Source: Microbulbifer hydrolyticus
GTDB taxonomy: Bacteria > Pseudomonadota > Gammaproteobacteria > Pseudomonadales > Cellvibrionaceae
Length of the DNA stretch: 64,000 bases
Direction of reading: 5' to 3'
Assembly (NCBI RefSeq): GCF_009931115.1
Contig: NZ_CP047491.1
Location: 2,741,501-2,805,500, forward strand
Part shown: piece after piece, positions 49,001 to 58,307 of the stretch
How positions within the stretch are numbered: the stretch's first letter is position 1
Layout: every line of letters begins with the position of its first letter
The notes under the pieces: generated by a model
Told to the model about the DNA's origin: nothing
What the model saw: the letters and a program-made list of their open reading frames with translations, nothing else
The model's database searches: none
Made by a program: the position numbers and the translations under genes

Positions 49001-49188
49001 GTGCTGGCCAGACGAACCTTGATCTCACCTTCACCAAGGCCGCGAGTCTGAAGCAGATTGATTTCCGCATTGAGAGGTTGGTTCAGGGTTGAGTTCAATT
49101 TGATCTCACCCAGACCGAGCGCCAGAGCCCCATTGCCACCCAGTGCGCTGACCAGACCTACCGCTAGTGCCAGCTTTTGCACACGCAT
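46009..49188 (-). CDS. fimV: FimV/HubP-type polar landmark protein
   Basis: A 1059-residue inner-membrane protein with a signal peptide (about 1-23), the FimV N-terminal domain (24-130), a Pro/Gln/Glu-rich linker, a periplasmic LysM domain (about 227-284), a coiled coil (about 370-425), one membrane helix (about 519-540) and a very acidic cytoplasmic half. A TPR-like segment (about 600-665) and the conserved FimV C-terminal domain (last 50 residues, LELAQAYLDMGDKDGAREIL) follow. It organises cell-pole proteins, type IV pili and twitching. Placement before truA matches pseudomonads. Confidence 0.95.
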   Translation of the reverse strand: MRVQKLALAVGLVSALGGNGALALGLGEIKLNSTLNQPLNAEINLLQTRGLGEGEIKVRLASTEDFERAGVDRAYLLDELRFDVDYSSGQPVVRISSRSPIREPFLNFLVETRWPSGRLLREYTLLMDLPAFSTNTASQPVRAAERERQQVRREAPVQKPLQPMVQRTPEPAQPPVQAPVEQPAPEPESEAPQETVATEPQQPVYEAPAEEPIGIEPETVADTGSRVYGPVEANKTLWEIARDSRETRDLSVQQTMLAIQRLNPEAFINDNINLLKKGAVLRLPTAEEVRNLSLTEAVSQVATQNDAWRERVGETDVTGAPLDGRAAVEETVESDVLEGRVSLGAPGDNESVLSGTGSGAGESDALEGELAVSEEELDKSRLENAELQDRLGELNEQIDTMERLVEVSNDELQAVQAAAEQTADASEAGDVASDLVAEEEIGSEAVLEDLSEEGGELAAEEFLIDEPSEEAIEADAAVEAVSDSAEQPEAVVEEEDASRNRVVVQTRSEPTLVERVMDNLVPIGIGAGAILVGLFAFFTWRRRKEEEEAIRQVEAEMAAERALADAPELTEEEDNLVAVEAMEANETFDLDQLGEVETDDPVAEAEIHLSLDQYQEAEAKLLAGLKAAPANIDARLMLLEVYANQQNGEQFDDHYRQLLGYSDGPAADRAARLRETIVGIAPFEAPENDFSSESLEAAQLDDMGADFDAEASFDDLDEFSTSKSSSVGEREEADDDFGMLDDLSLDLDDVGGASPETGAQQESDSEEEFSLDLDLGDDLEGDLGSDFSLDAAAETHGQQGAAEQEASFDLELDAGLETDLSAEPATGEEDFDLGDLDLDSLDGLDLDSGFDIETSSTAQETETAALDMAPSVDAASQSVPAESAEEGGLEFDLDLTPMDDEGELEGAAASPEAQDDDLESFGDDLDGLDLDSIDLGDLDIEGDDFSAANTATGAKSSGFELEGDDDIAVAEASKAEVQPAKPAADDAELGDLSFNLESDLDSELNLLEGSDEVSTKLELAQAYLDMGDKDGAREILGEVVEEAAGEHQQRARDMLERMG

Positions 49189-49477
49189 ATCCGATTCCCT
49201 TTATTGTTAGAATCACACCAGAATCTGCGCAAAAATCAGGCAGAAACCGGGTCTGTGCAGCCATCGACCTGCACAAAAATTACTCAAAAGAACCAGTGCT
49301 AAGACACCAGGCTCCACTCTCCGGCGAAACTCTCAAGCGAAAGAAACGCCCCCCGAAAAAGACTTGGCCTATCGACGACTTCTCACTTTTCGCGGCACTG
49401 CCCCCCAGGCAATGCGGCCGCCTGCGTGCAGGCGAAGTTAAGGAGAAACCTTCAGAAAGGCCGCTAAGTATTAAATA
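49189..49477. other. Spacer between the usg-like gene and fimV
   Basis: 289 bp with no gene seen. CGCCTGC-GT-GCAGGCG near 49420 is a small hairpin without a T-run. Close to fimV, TTGCGC and TAACAA with 17-bp spacing is a weak promoter candidate on the minus strand, followed by AAAGGGAA before the fimV ATG. Confidence 0.4.
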
Positions 49478-50482
49478 TCAATGGGTTTTTAGCAACAAGT
49501 GGACAATCTGTACACAGTTTATTGCCACGTCTTTGCGCAAATTGTCGGATGCCGCACAAAAAACAACCTGCCGCGGATTGATCAGGCCGCTGCGCAACCT
49601 TCCCAGCAGCGTATTTTCACTACCGACCGCATCCTGCGCCGAAGGGCGCTCGCGCATCTCCAGCCGCACCCCATTGGCCAGCAAACCGCGCACGGTGTCC
49701 AGAGGCTGCTCGTCTTTCAGCTGCACACTCAGGTTGGCCAGCTGGCCATGAAACACCGATGCGGTGTTGACCGTGGCATCCAGTGCAACTTCTTCCCCCA
49801 GCAAGCGGCGCAACTCCAGTATCAGCGCCAGCTCGCTGAAGCTGTGGCCACTTTCCAGTGGCGCTTCCGCAGAGCTCAGGTGGTTGAACGCCAGGCGCTG
49901 GCCAGTGGTCTCATCCACTTCCGGCTCCTGCCCGTTAAACAGGCGCGCAGTCTGTGCCGCAGCGGCATCCACGCTGCGTTTACCCAGTGCGGAAACCGGC
50001 TGGTTCAGCACCACCTCTACCGACTGCAGCTGGGACTTCAGTGGGTACAGGGCTTCGGCAAGCATTGCCGCACCGGCGCCGGGTACCGCAATTACTTTGC
50101 GGTCCTGCTCGTCCCGCTCATTCAACAGGGCCGGGTTGAGCAGCGGGTGCACCAGCGCCACACTCTCGTCACCACGGCTGATGCCCGCCGCATCGACCAC
50201 CCAGGCCCCGGCACTTTCTGCCTTCGCCAGCGCGGCGGTTGCGGTTTCACCCGCTGCCAGTAATAAGACAACCTGCTCCGGGGTGAAAGCAAACTCTTTT
50301 AGTGACTGTACCGGCACACTGCGGTTAGCGAACACTTGCGGATCCACCTCCGCCTCGTCTGCCGCCAGCAGCTTCAACTCCGCCGGAGTCACTGTTTTCC
50401 GCTCCTCCAGGATCTCCAGCAGCGCATCAAACGGCGCACTGCCAACACCAACGATCACCAGTTCCCGGGTGGACTCTGTCAT
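49478..50482 (-). CDS. Usg-like aspartate-semialdehyde dehydrogenase homologue, probably not catalytic
   Basis: A 334-residue member of the semialdehyde dehydrogenase family placed directly after asd, like the usg-type paralogue in pseudomonads. The N-terminal NAD loop is degenerate (VIVGVGSAPFDALLEIL). In the region where Asd has GGNCTVSLM with its catalytic cysteine, this protein reads AVPGAGAAML (132-141) without Cys. It therefore cannot use the normal thioester mechanism. Its role is unknown. Length is near family size, so it is not a decayed fragment. Confidence 0.83.
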   Translation of the reverse strand: MTESTRELVIVGVGSAPFDALLEILEERKTVTPAELKLLAADEAEVDPQVFANRSVPVQSLKEFAFTPEQVVLLLAAGETATAALAKAESAGAWVVDAAGISRGDESVALVHPLLNPALLNERDEQDRKVIAVPGAGAAMLAEALYPLKSQLQSVEVVLNQPVSALGKRSVDAAAAQTARLFNGQEPEVDETTGQRLAFNHLSSAEAPLESGHSFSELALILELRRLLGEEVALDATVNTASVFHGQLANLSVQLKDEQPLDTVRGLLANGVRLEMRERPSAQDAVGSENTLLGRLRSGLINPRQVVFCAASDNLRKDVAINCVQIVHLLLKTH

Positions 50483-50554
50483 ATTGAATTCTCACGACCT
50501 GATTCGGTTGCTTCTGCGCCAGTTCGGCGAATAAACAGCCTAAAAATGCGGGGG

Positions 50555-50560
50555 ATTATA
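50555..50560 (-). promoter_or_regulatory. Perfect -10 hexamer upstream of the usg-like gene
   Basis: TATAAT on the minus strand 72 bp before the usg-like start, just after the GC-rich hairpin that follows asd. The -35 position (TTCCCC at 16 bp) is poor, so the promoter is only probable; it would let usg-like be expressed independently of asd. Confidence 0.45.
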
Positions 50561-50582
50561 CTCGTGGAGAGAGCGGGGGGAA

Positions 50583-50604
50583 GCCGCCCCGGGGCCGGGG
50601 CGGC
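50583..50604 (-). terminator. GC-rich hairpin after asd
   Basis: GCCGCCCCGG and CCGGGGCGGC form a perfect 10-bp stem with a two-base gap, 17 bp after the asd stop. No T-run follows on the minus strand (TTCCCCCC), so it is a strong structure but an atypical terminator; it may instead protect the mRNA 3' end. Confidence 0.45.
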
Positions 50605-50621
50605 GAATTAGGGCAAAAAAC

Positions 50622-51737
50622 TTACAGTTTGCCCAACAGGATGAGCAATACGCGACGCAGGGGCTCAGCGGCCCCCCACAGTAGCTGGTCGCCGACGGTG
50701 AATGCATTCAGGTACTCACCCCCCATGCTCAGCTTGCGCAAGCGACCGACCGGAATGTCCAGCTTGCCGGTCACGGCGGTCGGGGTCAGCTCTTTCAGGG
50801 TTACTTCGCGGTCGTTGGGCACCACTTTTACCCAGTCATTGGCGGATCCGATCAGTCTCTCGATTTCTTCCAGCGGCAGATCTTTCTTCAGCTTTACGGT
50901 AAACGCCTGGCTGTGACAGCGCATGGCACCGATACGCACACAGGTACCGTCTACGGGTACGGTGCTGTCGGTGGACAGAATCTTGTTGGCTTCGACCTGC
51001 GCCTTCCACTCTTCGCGGCTCTGGCCAGATTCCAGCTGGGTATCGATCCACGGCAGCAGGCTGCCCGCCAGCGGCGCACCGAACTGCGCGGTGGGGAAAT
51101 CACTGCTGCGCATGTTTTCCGCAACCTTGCGGTCGATCTCCAGTATGGCGCTGGCGGGATCCGCCAGCTCGCTGGCAACGCCATCGCGAATAGTGCCCAT
51201 CTGCGCAATCAGCTCGCGCATGTGCTTGGCACCGGAACCACTCGCGGCCTGGTAGGTCTGGGCGGTTATCCACTCCACCAGGCCTTCCTTGAACAGGCCA
51301 CCGAGACCCATCAGCATCAGGCTCACGGTGCAATTGCCGCCGATGTAGTTCTTCACACCGGATTCGATACCGCGGTCAATCACGTCGCGGTTTACCGGGT
51401 CGAGCACGATAATGGCATCGTCATTCATACGCAGGCTGGAAGCCGCGTCGATCCAGTAACCTTGCCAGCCTTTCTCGCGCAGCTTGGCAAATACTTCTTT
51501 GGTGTAATCACCACCCTGACAGCTGACGACAGCATCCAGCTCGGCCAGCGCATCCAGGTCGTAGGCGTCTTTCAGCGGCGCAACGTCCTTGCCAATCTCC
51601 GGCGCTTTACCGCCAGCATTGGAAGTGGAGAAAAATACCGGCTCGGCGATATGCGCGAAGTCGTTTTCTTCCAGCATGCGACCCATCAAAACAGAGCCGA
51701 CCATACCGCGCCAGCCTACGAATCCTACCTTGTTCAT
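50622..51737 (-). CDS. asd: Aspartate-semialdehyde dehydrogenase
   Basis: A 371-residue enzyme making aspartate semialdehyde for lysine, threonine, methionine and diaminopimelate. The NADP loop is [11 protein letters not shown], the catalytic Cys136 is in GGNCTVSLM, and the catalytic His lies in the conserved [11 protein letters not shown] segment. Length and sequence match the long gammaproteobacterial form. It is 100 bp after leuB and before its usg-like paralogue. Confidence 0.97.
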   Translation of the reverse strand: MNKVGFVGWRGMVGSVLMGRMLEENDFAHIAEPVFFSTSNAGGKAPEIGKDVAPLKDAYDLDALAELDAVVSCQGGDYTKEVFAKLREKGWQGYWIDAASSLRMNDDAIIVLDPVNRDVIDRGIESGVKNYIGGNCTVSLMLMGLGGLFKEGLVEWITAQTYQAASGSGAKHMRELIAQMGTIRDGVASELADPASAILEIDRKVAENMRSSDFPTAQFGAPLAGSLLPWIDTQLESGQSREEWKAQVEANKILSTDSTVPVDGTCVRIGAMRCHSQAFTVKLKKDLPLEEIERLIGSANDWVKVVPNDREVTLKELTPTAVTGKLDIPVGRLRKLSMGGEYLNAFTVGDQLLWGAAEPLRRVLLILLGKL

Positions 51738-51837
51738 TTCAATATCCTGTCGATTCTATAAATTTCCGGGCCCCGGTACGGCGTTGCCGTCTTGACGACA
51801 AGCGACCGGGGTAACGAACGAGTGGTGCACTGGATAA

Positions 51838-52911
51838 TCAGAAAGCGGCCACCACTGCTGCGCCCATTTCCGCGGTGGATACTTTCTTCGAGCCTTCGGT
51901 ATAAATATCCGCGGTGCGCAGTCCCTGATCCAATACCTTGCTGACCGCCGCCTCGATAGCGTCTGCGGCTTGCCCCATGTCCAGGGAATAACGCAGCATC
52001 ATGGCAGCTGACAGGATGGTCGCCAGCGGGTTGGCAATGCCCTGCCCTGCAATATCCGGCGCACTACCGTGGCAGGGTTCGTACAGGCCAAAACCGGTTT
52101 CGTTCATGGAGGCCGACGGCAGCATGCCGATGGAACCAGTCAGCATGGCGGCGGCATCCGACAGAATGTCACCGAACATGTTGCCAGTAACCATAACGTC
52201 AAACTGCTTCGGCGCACGCACCAATTGCATGGCAGCGTTGTCGACATACATATGGGACAACTCGACATCCGGATACTCCGGAGCCAGGCGGTCCAGCACC
52301 TCGCGCCACAGCACGGTCACTTCGAGCACATTGGCCTTGTCGACGGAGCACAGCTTGCCACCACGCTTCTGTGCTGCTTCAAATGCAGTGCGGGCAATCC
52401 GCTCGATTTCGGACTCTTTATACACATAGGTGTTGAAGCCCTGCTTTTCGCCATTTTCCAGCGTCTGGATACCGCGAGGCTCACCAAAGTAGATGCCGCC
52501 AGTGAGCTCACGCACGATCAGAATATCCAGACCGGAAACCACTTCCGGTTTCAGCGAGGAAGCGCCGGCGAGCTGCGGATACAGAATGGCCGGACGCAGG
52601 TTGGCGTAGAGGCCGAGACCGCTGCGAATTTTCAACAGGCCTTTTTCCGGGCGAATGGCGCGATCCAGGGTATCCCACTTCGGGCCGCCTACGGCACCCA
52701 GCAGTACCGCATCGCACTCGCCGGCCTTGGCCAGTTCCGCATCGGTCAGTGGTTCGCCATGGGCATCAATGGAAGCACCACCGATCAGGCCCTGGGAAAA
52801 TTCCAGGTTCAGGCCAAATTTTTCGTCGGCAGTTTTCAGTACCGCGACCGCCTGCTCGACAATTTCCGGGCCAATACCGTCGCCCGGGAGGATCATGATT
52901 TTCTTGCTCAT
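51838..52911 (-). CDS. leuB: 3-isopropylmalate dehydrogenase
   Basis: A 357-residue NAD-dependent decarboxylating dehydrogenase of leucine synthesis. It starts [15 protein letters not shown]; the substrate and metal residues lie in [15 protein letters not shown], and [15 protein letters not shown] and [16 protein letters not shown] are typical. It follows leuD by 27 bp. Confidence 0.97.
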   Translation of the reverse strand: MSKKIMILPGDGIGPEIVEQAVAVLKTADEKFGLNLEFSQGLIGGASIDAHGEPLTDAELAKAGECDAVLLGAVGGPKWDTLDRAIRPEKGLLKIRSGLGLYANLRPAILYPQLAGASSLKPEVVSGLDILIVRELTGGIYFGEPRGIQTLENGEKQGFNTYVYKESEIERIARTAFEAAQKRGGKLCSVDKANVLEVTVLWREVLDRLAPEYPDVELSHMYVDNAAMQLVRAPKQFDVMVTGNMFGDILSDAAAMLTGSIGMLPSASMNETGFGLYEPCHGSAPDIAGQGIANPLATILSAAMMLRYSLDMGQAADAIEAAVSKVLDQGLRTADIYTEGSKKVSTAEMGAAVVAAF

Positions 52912-52938
52912 CGTTTTTCCAATTATTCTGTTCGCGGG

Positions 52939-53586
52939 TTACTTCACGGCATCAAACAGCCACGGCGCCTGTTCGCGACGCTTGGCCTCATATACACGAA
53001 TCGCATCCGCGTCTTCCAGCGTCAACCCGATATCGTCGAGGCCATTCAGCAGGCAATGCTTGCGGAACGCATCCACTTCAAACGCGATGGCTTCGCCGTT
53101 GGGTTTGATCACCTGCTGGTTTTCCAGGTCGATGGTCAGCGCGTAGCCTTCCTCAGCGTACATTTCCTGGAACAGCTGTTCGATGGTGTCTTCGTCCAGA
53201 ACGATCGGCAACAGCCCATTCTTGAAACAGTTGTTAAAGAAAATATCCGCAAAACTCGGTGCAATCACCGCGCGGAAACCGTAGTCGTCCAGTGCCCATG
53301 GCGCGTGTTCGCGGCTGGAACCACAGCCGAAGTTCTTGCGCGCCAGCAGTACCGAAGCACCTTCATAACGGGGGTGATTCAACGGAAACTCCGGGTTGAG
53401 CGGACGGTTACTGCAGTCCTGGCCGGGCTGCCCCTCGTCGAGGTAACGCAGCTCATCAAACAGGTTCGGGCCGAAACCGGTACGCTTGATCGACTTTAAA
53501 AACTGCTTGGGAATGATCAGGTCGGTATCCACATTGGCGCGATCCATGGGCGCGGCCACGCCCTTGTGTTGGGTAAAAGCTTTCAT
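52939..53586 (-). CDS. leuD: 3-isopropylmalate dehydratase small subunit
   Basis: A 215-residue swivelling subunit of isopropylmalate isomerase. [14 protein letters not shown] at the start and [19 protein letters not shown] are the family signatures. Its ATG shares one base with the leuC stop (TGATG), so the two subunits are translationally coupled for equal yield. Confidence 0.96.
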   Translation of the reverse strand: MKAFTQHKGVAAPMDRANVDTDLIIPKQFLKSIKRTGFGPNLFDELRYLDEGQPGQDCSNRPLNPEFPLNHPRYEGASVLLARKNFGCGSSREHAPWALDDYGFRAVIAPSFADIFFNNCFKNGLLPIVLDEDTIEQLFQEMYAEEGYALTIDLENQQVIKPNGEAIAFEVDAFRKHCLLNGLDDIGLTLEDADAIRVYEAKRREQAPWLFDAVK

Positions 53587-55034
53587 CAGACCGCCTCCTT
53601 CTGCATTTCACGCACATCCACAAAGTGACCGGCAATGGCCGCCGCCGCGGCCATGCTCGGACTCACCAGATGGGTGCGACCACCGTAGCCCTGACGGCCT
53701 TCAAAGTTACGGTTGGACGTCGATGCACAGTGCTCGCCCGCGCCCAATTTGTCCGCATTCATTGCCAGACACATGGAACAGGATGGCTCGCGCCACTCAA
53801 ATCCCGCCTCGATAAACACCTTGTCCAGACCTTCTTTCTCCGCCTGCAGTTTTACCGACTGGGAACCCGGAACAACCAGCACCTGCTTGACGCTATCGGC
53901 CTTCTTGTGCCCCTTGGCCACCGCCGCCGCTGCACGCAAATCTTCGATTCGCGAGTTGGTGCAGGAACCGATAAATACACGGTCCAGGTTGATATCGGTA
54001 ATCTTCTGGCCGGCCTTCAGGCCCATATATTCCAGTGCGCGCTCGATGCCGGACTTTTTAGTCGCATCGCTCTCCGCCGCGGGATCTGGCACCAGCGCAC
54101 TGACGGGCGCAACCATTTCCGGAGAAGTACCCCAGCTGACCTGAGGCTCAATTTCTTCCGCTTTCAGTTCAACCACCGCATCAAAGTGCGCGCCATCGTC
54201 GGAGTGCAGGCGGCTCCAGTTTTCCACCGCCTTGTCCCACTGTTCCCCCTTGGGGGCATAGGGCTTGCCTTTGACGTAGTCCAGGGTTACCTGATCCACA
54301 GCCACCATGCCCGCGCGTGCGCCGGCTTCAATCGCCATGTTGCAGATGGTCATGCGGCCTTCCATCGACAAACTGCGGATCGCAGAACCACCGAACTCGA
54401 TGGCATAACCGGTACCGCCGGCAGTGCCGATCTTGCCGATAATCGCCAGCACCACATCTTTGGCGGTAACGCCCGGACCGAGTTCACCGTCCACGCGCAC
54501 CAGCATGTTCTTCATTTTCTTCTGGATCAGGCACTGCGTGGCCATCACGTGCTCGACCTCGGAAGTGCCGATACCGTGGGCCAGTGCACCCAGTGCACCG
54601 TGGGTGGAAGTGTGGGAGTCACCACAGACCACGGTCATGCCCGGCAGGGTCACGCCAGTTTCCGGGCCGATCACATGCACAATGCCCTGGCCGGGATCGT
54701 TGATGCCGAACTCGACGATACCGAACTCACTGCAGTTCTCATCCAGGGTCCTCACCTGGATACGGGACACTTCGTCCTGGATACCCTCAATACCGCCGGC
54801 GCGCTCAGCGGCATCGGACGGTACATTGTGATCTGGTGTGGCAACCACGGAATCCGTGCGCCAGGGTTTACGACCGGCCAGGCGCAGGCCTTCGAAGGCC
54901 TGGGGCGAGGTCACTTCGTGAATCAGGTGGCGGTCGATATAAATCAGTGCGGTGCCGTCATCACGGCTCTTGACCAAATGGTCGTCCCAGAGCTTGTCGT
55001 AAAGCGTCTGTTTTTTGTGCTCTTGCTGGCCCAT
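53586..55034 (-). CDS. leuC: 3-isopropylmalate dehydratase large subunit
   Basis: A 482-residue aconitase-like subunit that binds [4Fe-4S]. Cluster cysteines are in [13 protein letters not shown] and SCSMCLAMN, and [11 protein letters not shown] is conserved. The ATG at 55034 has AGGAG nine bases upstream; a longer frame to 55082 would include the promoter. First gene of leuCDB-asd, divergent from a LysR regulator. Confidence 0.95.
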   Translation of the reverse strand: MGQQEHKKQTLYDKLWDDHLVKSRDDGTALIYIDRHLIHEVTSPQAFEGLRLAGRKPWRTDSVVATPDHNVPSDAAERAGGIEGIQDEVSRIQVRTLDENCSEFGIVEFGINDPGQGIVHVIGPETGVTLPGMTVVCGDSHTSTHGALGALAHGIGTSEVEHVMATQCLIQKKMKNMLVRVDGELGPGVTAKDVVLAIIGKIGTAGGTGYAIEFGGSAIRSLSMEGRMTICNMAIEAGARAGMVAVDQVTLDYVKGKPYAPKGEQWDKAVENWSRLHSDDGAHFDAVVELKAEEIEPQVSWGTSPEMVAPVSALVPDPAAESDATKKSGIERALEYMGLKAGQKITDINLDRVFIGSCTNSRIEDLRAAAAVAKGHKKADSVKQVLVVPGSQSVKLQAEKEGLDKVFIEAGFEWREPSCSMCLAMNADKLGAGEHCASTSNRNFEGRQGYGGRTHLVSPSMAAAAAIAGHFVDVREMQKEAV

Positions 55035-55066
55035 TAGCCCCATCTCCTCTATGGATAACATGCGGG

Positions 55067-55095
55067 AGTCTAGGGGGGGCATTGAATAACATCAA
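55067..55095 (-). promoter_or_regulatory. Sigma-70 promoter of leuC
   Basis: On the minus strand TTGATG (55095-55090) and TAGACT (55072-55067) are 17 bp apart, 33 bp before the leuC start. The -35 lies inside an inverted repeat that may be the LysR site. Confidence 0.55.
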
Positions 55096-55096
55096 T
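55081..55096. promoter_or_regulatory. Inverted repeat ATTGA-N6-TCAAT, candidate LysR box
   Basis: A 16-bp dyad that includes a T-N11-A core, the pattern bound by LysR-type regulators. It overlaps the leuC -35 and stands between leuC and the divergent LysR gene. Binding by that regulator is inferred from position and symmetry. Confidence 0.5.
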
Positions 55097-55238
55097 TTAT
55101 ATTTATTATATGGCGCATTCGATTTTGGAATACCAACAATGGCAGCGGCGCTACCCCGATAACAGCCCTGCCGGCACCATTCCTTCGAAGCGTCCGCAAC
55201 CCGAGTGGCAGCGCTGCCACACTACTAAGAGTTCGCCC

Positions 55239-56117
55239 ATGGAAATCCAGTGGCTCAGAGCCTTCCTCGCAGTAACCGAACAGGGCTCCGTTTCAGAAGC
55301 CGCCGAACAACTGCACCTGACCCAGCCCGCAGTGAGCAAACGCCTGGCCTCCCTCGAACAGCAGCTGGGAGCGCCCCTGTTTGACCGGATCGGCCGCAAA
55401 CTCCAGCTCACCAACGCAGGCCGCGCCCTCCTCCCCCGCGCCCGCCACATACTGAACGAAGTGAGTGATGCGGAACGAGAACTCAGAAGCCTCGGCGAAA
55501 CCATCGGAGGCAGCCTGCGCATTGCCACCAGCCACCACGTCGGCCTTCACCACCTGCCGCCGGTGTTGCGGGAATTCAGCAACCTGTACCCGGACGTTGC
55601 CCTCGACATCGACTTCCTCGATTCCGAACAGGCCTACGAAGCCCTGATGGCGGGCGAATACGAGCTTGCGGTGGTGACCCTCGCGCTCAAGGACTATCCC
55701 AATCTCAATGCCCAGATCATCTGGCCGGACCCCTGTGTGGTCGTGGCCGCGCCAGACCATCCACTGGCACAGATGCCGGAGCTGGACCTGCCGGCACTGG
55801 CGCAGTACCCGGCGATCCTGCCCGACCTCAATACCTATACGGGACGCCTGATCAAGCGCCAGTTCGATGCCCACGGACTCAAACTGACCGCCAAACTGGC
55901 CACCAATTTTCTGGAAACCATCAAAATGATGGCCGGCGTCGGTCTCGGCTGGAGTGTGCTGCCCAAAACCCTGGTGGACGAGACCCTTGCCGAGCTTCCC
56001 ATGCCCCAGCTCAGCATTGTGCGCAATCTCGGCATCATCTATCACCGCAACCGTACCCTCAGCAATGCCGCCAATGCCCTGCAGCAACTCCTGTTCAAAG
56101 AGGCCCGGGGGCTGTGA
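55239..56117 (+). CDS. LysR-family transcriptional regulator next to leuC
   Basis: A 292-residue regulator with an N-terminal winged helix (FLAVTEQGSVSEAAEQLHLTQPAVSKRLASLE) and a periplasmic-binding-like effector domain. The ATG at 55239 starts the HTH domain directly; a frame 43 codons longer has no homology. It is divergent from leuCDB, as in Pseudomonas, and likely controls the leucine genes. The effector, perhaps a leucine pathway intermediate, is not known. Confidence 0.92.
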   Translation: MEIQWLRAFLAVTEQGSVSEAAEQLHLTQPAVSKRLASLEQQLGAPLFDRIGRKLQLTNAGRALLPRARHILNEVSDAERELRSLGETIGGSLRIATSHHVGLHHLPPVLREFSNLYPDVALDIDFLDSEQAYEALMAGEYELAVVTLALKDYPNLNAQIIWPDPCVVVAAPDHPLAQMPELDLPALAQYPAILPDLNTYTGRLIKRQFDAHGLKLTAKLATNFLETIKMMAGVGLGWSVLPKTLVDETLAELPMPQLSIVRNLGIIYHRNRTLSNAANALQQLLFKEARGL

Positions 56118-56225
56118 ATAGCCACCCCAGCGCGTGAAAAGGTCTCAAATTCACCAAACTGTTCCGGGACATTTCATAAAAAGGTTGTAGAATTCGCCGC
56201 AGAATTCAACGGGAGCGAAACTAAA

Positions 56226-56963
56226 ATGAAAAAAATTACTCTGGCTATCTGTGCTGCACTGGCCTCTACCACCGTCAGCGCCGACACCATCCTCGGCTTT
56301 GATGCCACCCTGGGCGCCTGGAAACCCGCCTACAGCGGCGCAGTGGGCGTAGACAGCTTCAATGTGGACGAGTTTGCCCTCGCCGAAGACAACGCCACCT
56401 TTATCCAGGCGGCGCTGGAGCACCCAATCCCGCTGATCCCGAACATTCTGGTGGCCCACAGCAAGATTGAAACCAGCGGCTCTGCCATGCTGAGCGACAG
56501 CGTCACCTTCGCCGACGAAACCTTCCTGATCGGCTCCGATGTGACGGCAGACATGAATCTGACCCACACCGACGCCACCCTGTACTACGAAATTCTGGAT
56601 AACTGGGTGAACCTGGACCTGGGTGTGACCGCGCGTCAGTACAGCGGTGAACTGTCCGCGACCAGCGACTTCCAGTCTGAAAACATCGAACTCTCCGGCG
56701 TACTGCCCATGGTCTACGGCGTAGCCCGCTTCGACCTGCCGTTTACCGGCTGGTCCATCATTGCCCAGGGCAACGGCACCAGCTACAACGGCGACAGCCA
56801 CACCGATCTCTCCGCCAAGATCCGCTGGGACTTCGTACCGGCACTGGACTTCGCCATTGAGGCCGGTTACCGCGCCATGTCCCTGGACGTGAAAGAGCTG
56901 GACGCCCTGCAGAGCGACCTGGAAATCAAAGGCCCCTACCTCGGCCTGAACCTGCACCTGTAA
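56226..56963 (+). CDS. TIGR04219-family outer membrane beta-barrel protein
   Basis: A 245-residue exported protein with a clear signal peptide (1-19, ending VSA) and the features of TIGR04219: GFDATLGAWKPAYSG after cleavage, amphipathic strands throughout, and a terminal GPYLGLNLHL strand. It should form an outer-membrane barrel of unknown function. GGGAG stands before the ATG. A long bidirectional terminator follows. Confidence 0.85.
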   Translation: MKKITLAICAALASTTVSADTILGFDATLGAWKPAYSGAVGVDSFNVDEFALAEDNATFIQAALEHPIPLIPNILVAHSKIETSGSAMLSDSVTFADETFLIGSDVTADMNLTHTDATLYYEILDNWVNLDLGVTARQYSGELSATSDFQSENIELSGVLPMVYGVARFDLPFTGWSIIAQGNGTSYNGDSHTDLSAKIRWDFVPALDFAIEAGYRAMSLDVKELDALQSDLEIKGPYLGLNLHL

Positions 56964-56980
56964 TCCGCGGATTACACGCA

Positions 56981-57027
56981 GGCACAAAAAAGGCGGAGTG
57001 CTTTTGGCGCTCCGCCTTTTTTGTGCC
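56981..57027. terminator. Bidirectional rho-independent terminator
   Basis: GGCACAAAAAAGGCGGAG and its complement CTCCGCCTTTTTTGTGCC form an 18-bp perfect stem extended inward by three more pairs. The built-in A6/T6 tracts serve both strands, ending the TIGR04219 gene from the left and aroC from the right. Confidence 0.9.
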
Positions 57028-57056
57028 TGCCGTTTTTGTGACGGCAATTCGGCGCT

Positions 57057-58157
57057 TTATTCAGACACGCCGGCGGGAATCTTCAACCCGAATTCCACAT
57101 CGGCATTCTGCCCCCGCTGGCGCAGCACGTGGTCCACCAGCACCAGCGCCATCATCGCCTCGGCAATCGGCGTAGCGCGTATGCCAACGCATGGGTCGTG
57201 ACGCCCTTTGGTCACCACTTCAATCGGGTTGCCGTTGGTATCCAGGCTGTTGCCCGGAATGCGCAGGCTGGAGGTCGGCTTGAGCGCGATATGTGCGATC
57301 AGCTCCTGCCCACTGGAAATACCACCCAGCACGCCACCGGCGTTGTTGGACTGGAAACCGTCTTGGGTAATCTCATCCCGGTGCTCGGTGCCCTTCTGTT
57401 CTACCGAGGCGAAACCCGCTCCGATCTCCACGCCCTTTACCGCATTGATACTCATCAATGCGTGCGCCAGGTCGGCGTCCAGGCGGTCGAAGATGGGCTC
57501 GCCGAGACCTGCGGGCACACCGCTGGCGTGCACGGAAATGCGTGCACCGATGGAGTTACCTTCCTTGATCAGTGCCTGCATGTACTCTTCCATCTCCGGC
57601 ACCTTGTCCGCATCCGGGCAGAAGAACGGGTTCTGATCCACCTGGGACCAGTCGAGCTTGCCCACTTTGATCGGACCGAGCTGGGACAGGTAGCCGCGCA
57701 CCTCGATGCCAAATTGCTGCTTCAGCCATTTCTTGGCGATAGCGCCCGCGGCGACCCGCATGGCGGTCTCGCGCGCGGACGAACGACCACCACCGCGGTA
57801 GTCGCGCAGGCCGTATTTTGCCCAGTAGGTGTAGTCGGCGTGGGCCGGGCGGATCTGCTCGGCGATATTGGCGTAGTCTTTGGAGCGCTGGTCGGTGTTT
57901 TCGATCAGCAGGCCAATCGGCGTTCCGGTGGTCTTGCCTTCAAACACGCCGGAGAGAATTTTCACTTCGTCCGCTTCGCGGCGCTGGGTGGTATAGCGGG
58001 AGGTGCCGGGTTTGCGGCGATCCAGTTCCAGCTGGATTTCCTCGGCGGTGATTTCCAGTCCCGGAGGGCAGCCATCGACGATACAACCCAGCGCATGGCC
58101 GTGGCTCTCGCCAAAGGTGGTGACACAAAACAACTTGCCAAAAGTGTTGCCCGACAT
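57057..58157 (-). CDS. aroC: Chorismate synthase
   Basis: A 366-residue FMN-dependent lyase completing the shikimate pathway. It has all signatures: [37 protein letters not shown] and [17 protein letters not shown]. Normal length. It lies 150 bp after prmB on the same strand, the familiar prmB-aroC pairing, and ends at a bidirectional terminator. Confidence 0.97.
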   Translation of the reverse strand: MSGNTFGKLFCVTTFGESHGHALGCIVDGCPPGLEITAEEIQLELDRRKPGTSRYTTQRREADEVKILSGVFEGKTTGTPIGLLIENTDQRSKDYANIAEQIRPAHADYTYWAKYGLRDYRGGGRSSARETAMRVAAGAIAKKWLKQQFGIEVRGYLSQLGPIKVGKLDWSQVDQNPFFCPDADKVPEMEEYMQALIKEGNSIGARISVHASGVPAGLGEPIFDRLDADLAHALMSINAVKGVEIGAGFASVEQKGTEHRDEITQDGFQSNNAGGVLGGISSGQELIAHIALKPTSSLRIPGNSLDTNGNPIEVVTKGRHDPCVGIRATPIAEAMMALVLVDHVLRQRGQNADVEFGLKIPAGVSE

Positions 58158-58307
58158 ATCCGGTATTCCCTACCCCAGTGAATTATTCGATGAAAGCGGC
58201 GCATTATAGAGGAATCTCTGACTTCGCGCTTTTATCGTGCTTCGAAATAGCATCCTGTGGCGGCACCGGTAGGGTGCCTTCGCCCAAAGCCGAGTCGCAT
58301 TTAATAA

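Noticed and set aside
47227-49092. 621-codon plus-strand frame opposite fimV
   Set aside because: Antisense shadow of the acidic, low-complexity fimV coding region; no domain resemblance.
51768-51830. Inverted repeat CCCCGGT/ACCGGGG after leuB
   Set aside because: Large interior loop and no T-tract; it may be structured but does not meet a terminator standard.
58262-58278. GGCACC/GGTGCC hairpin between prmB and aroC
   Set aside because: Short stem and no T-run on either strand, so not called as a terminator.
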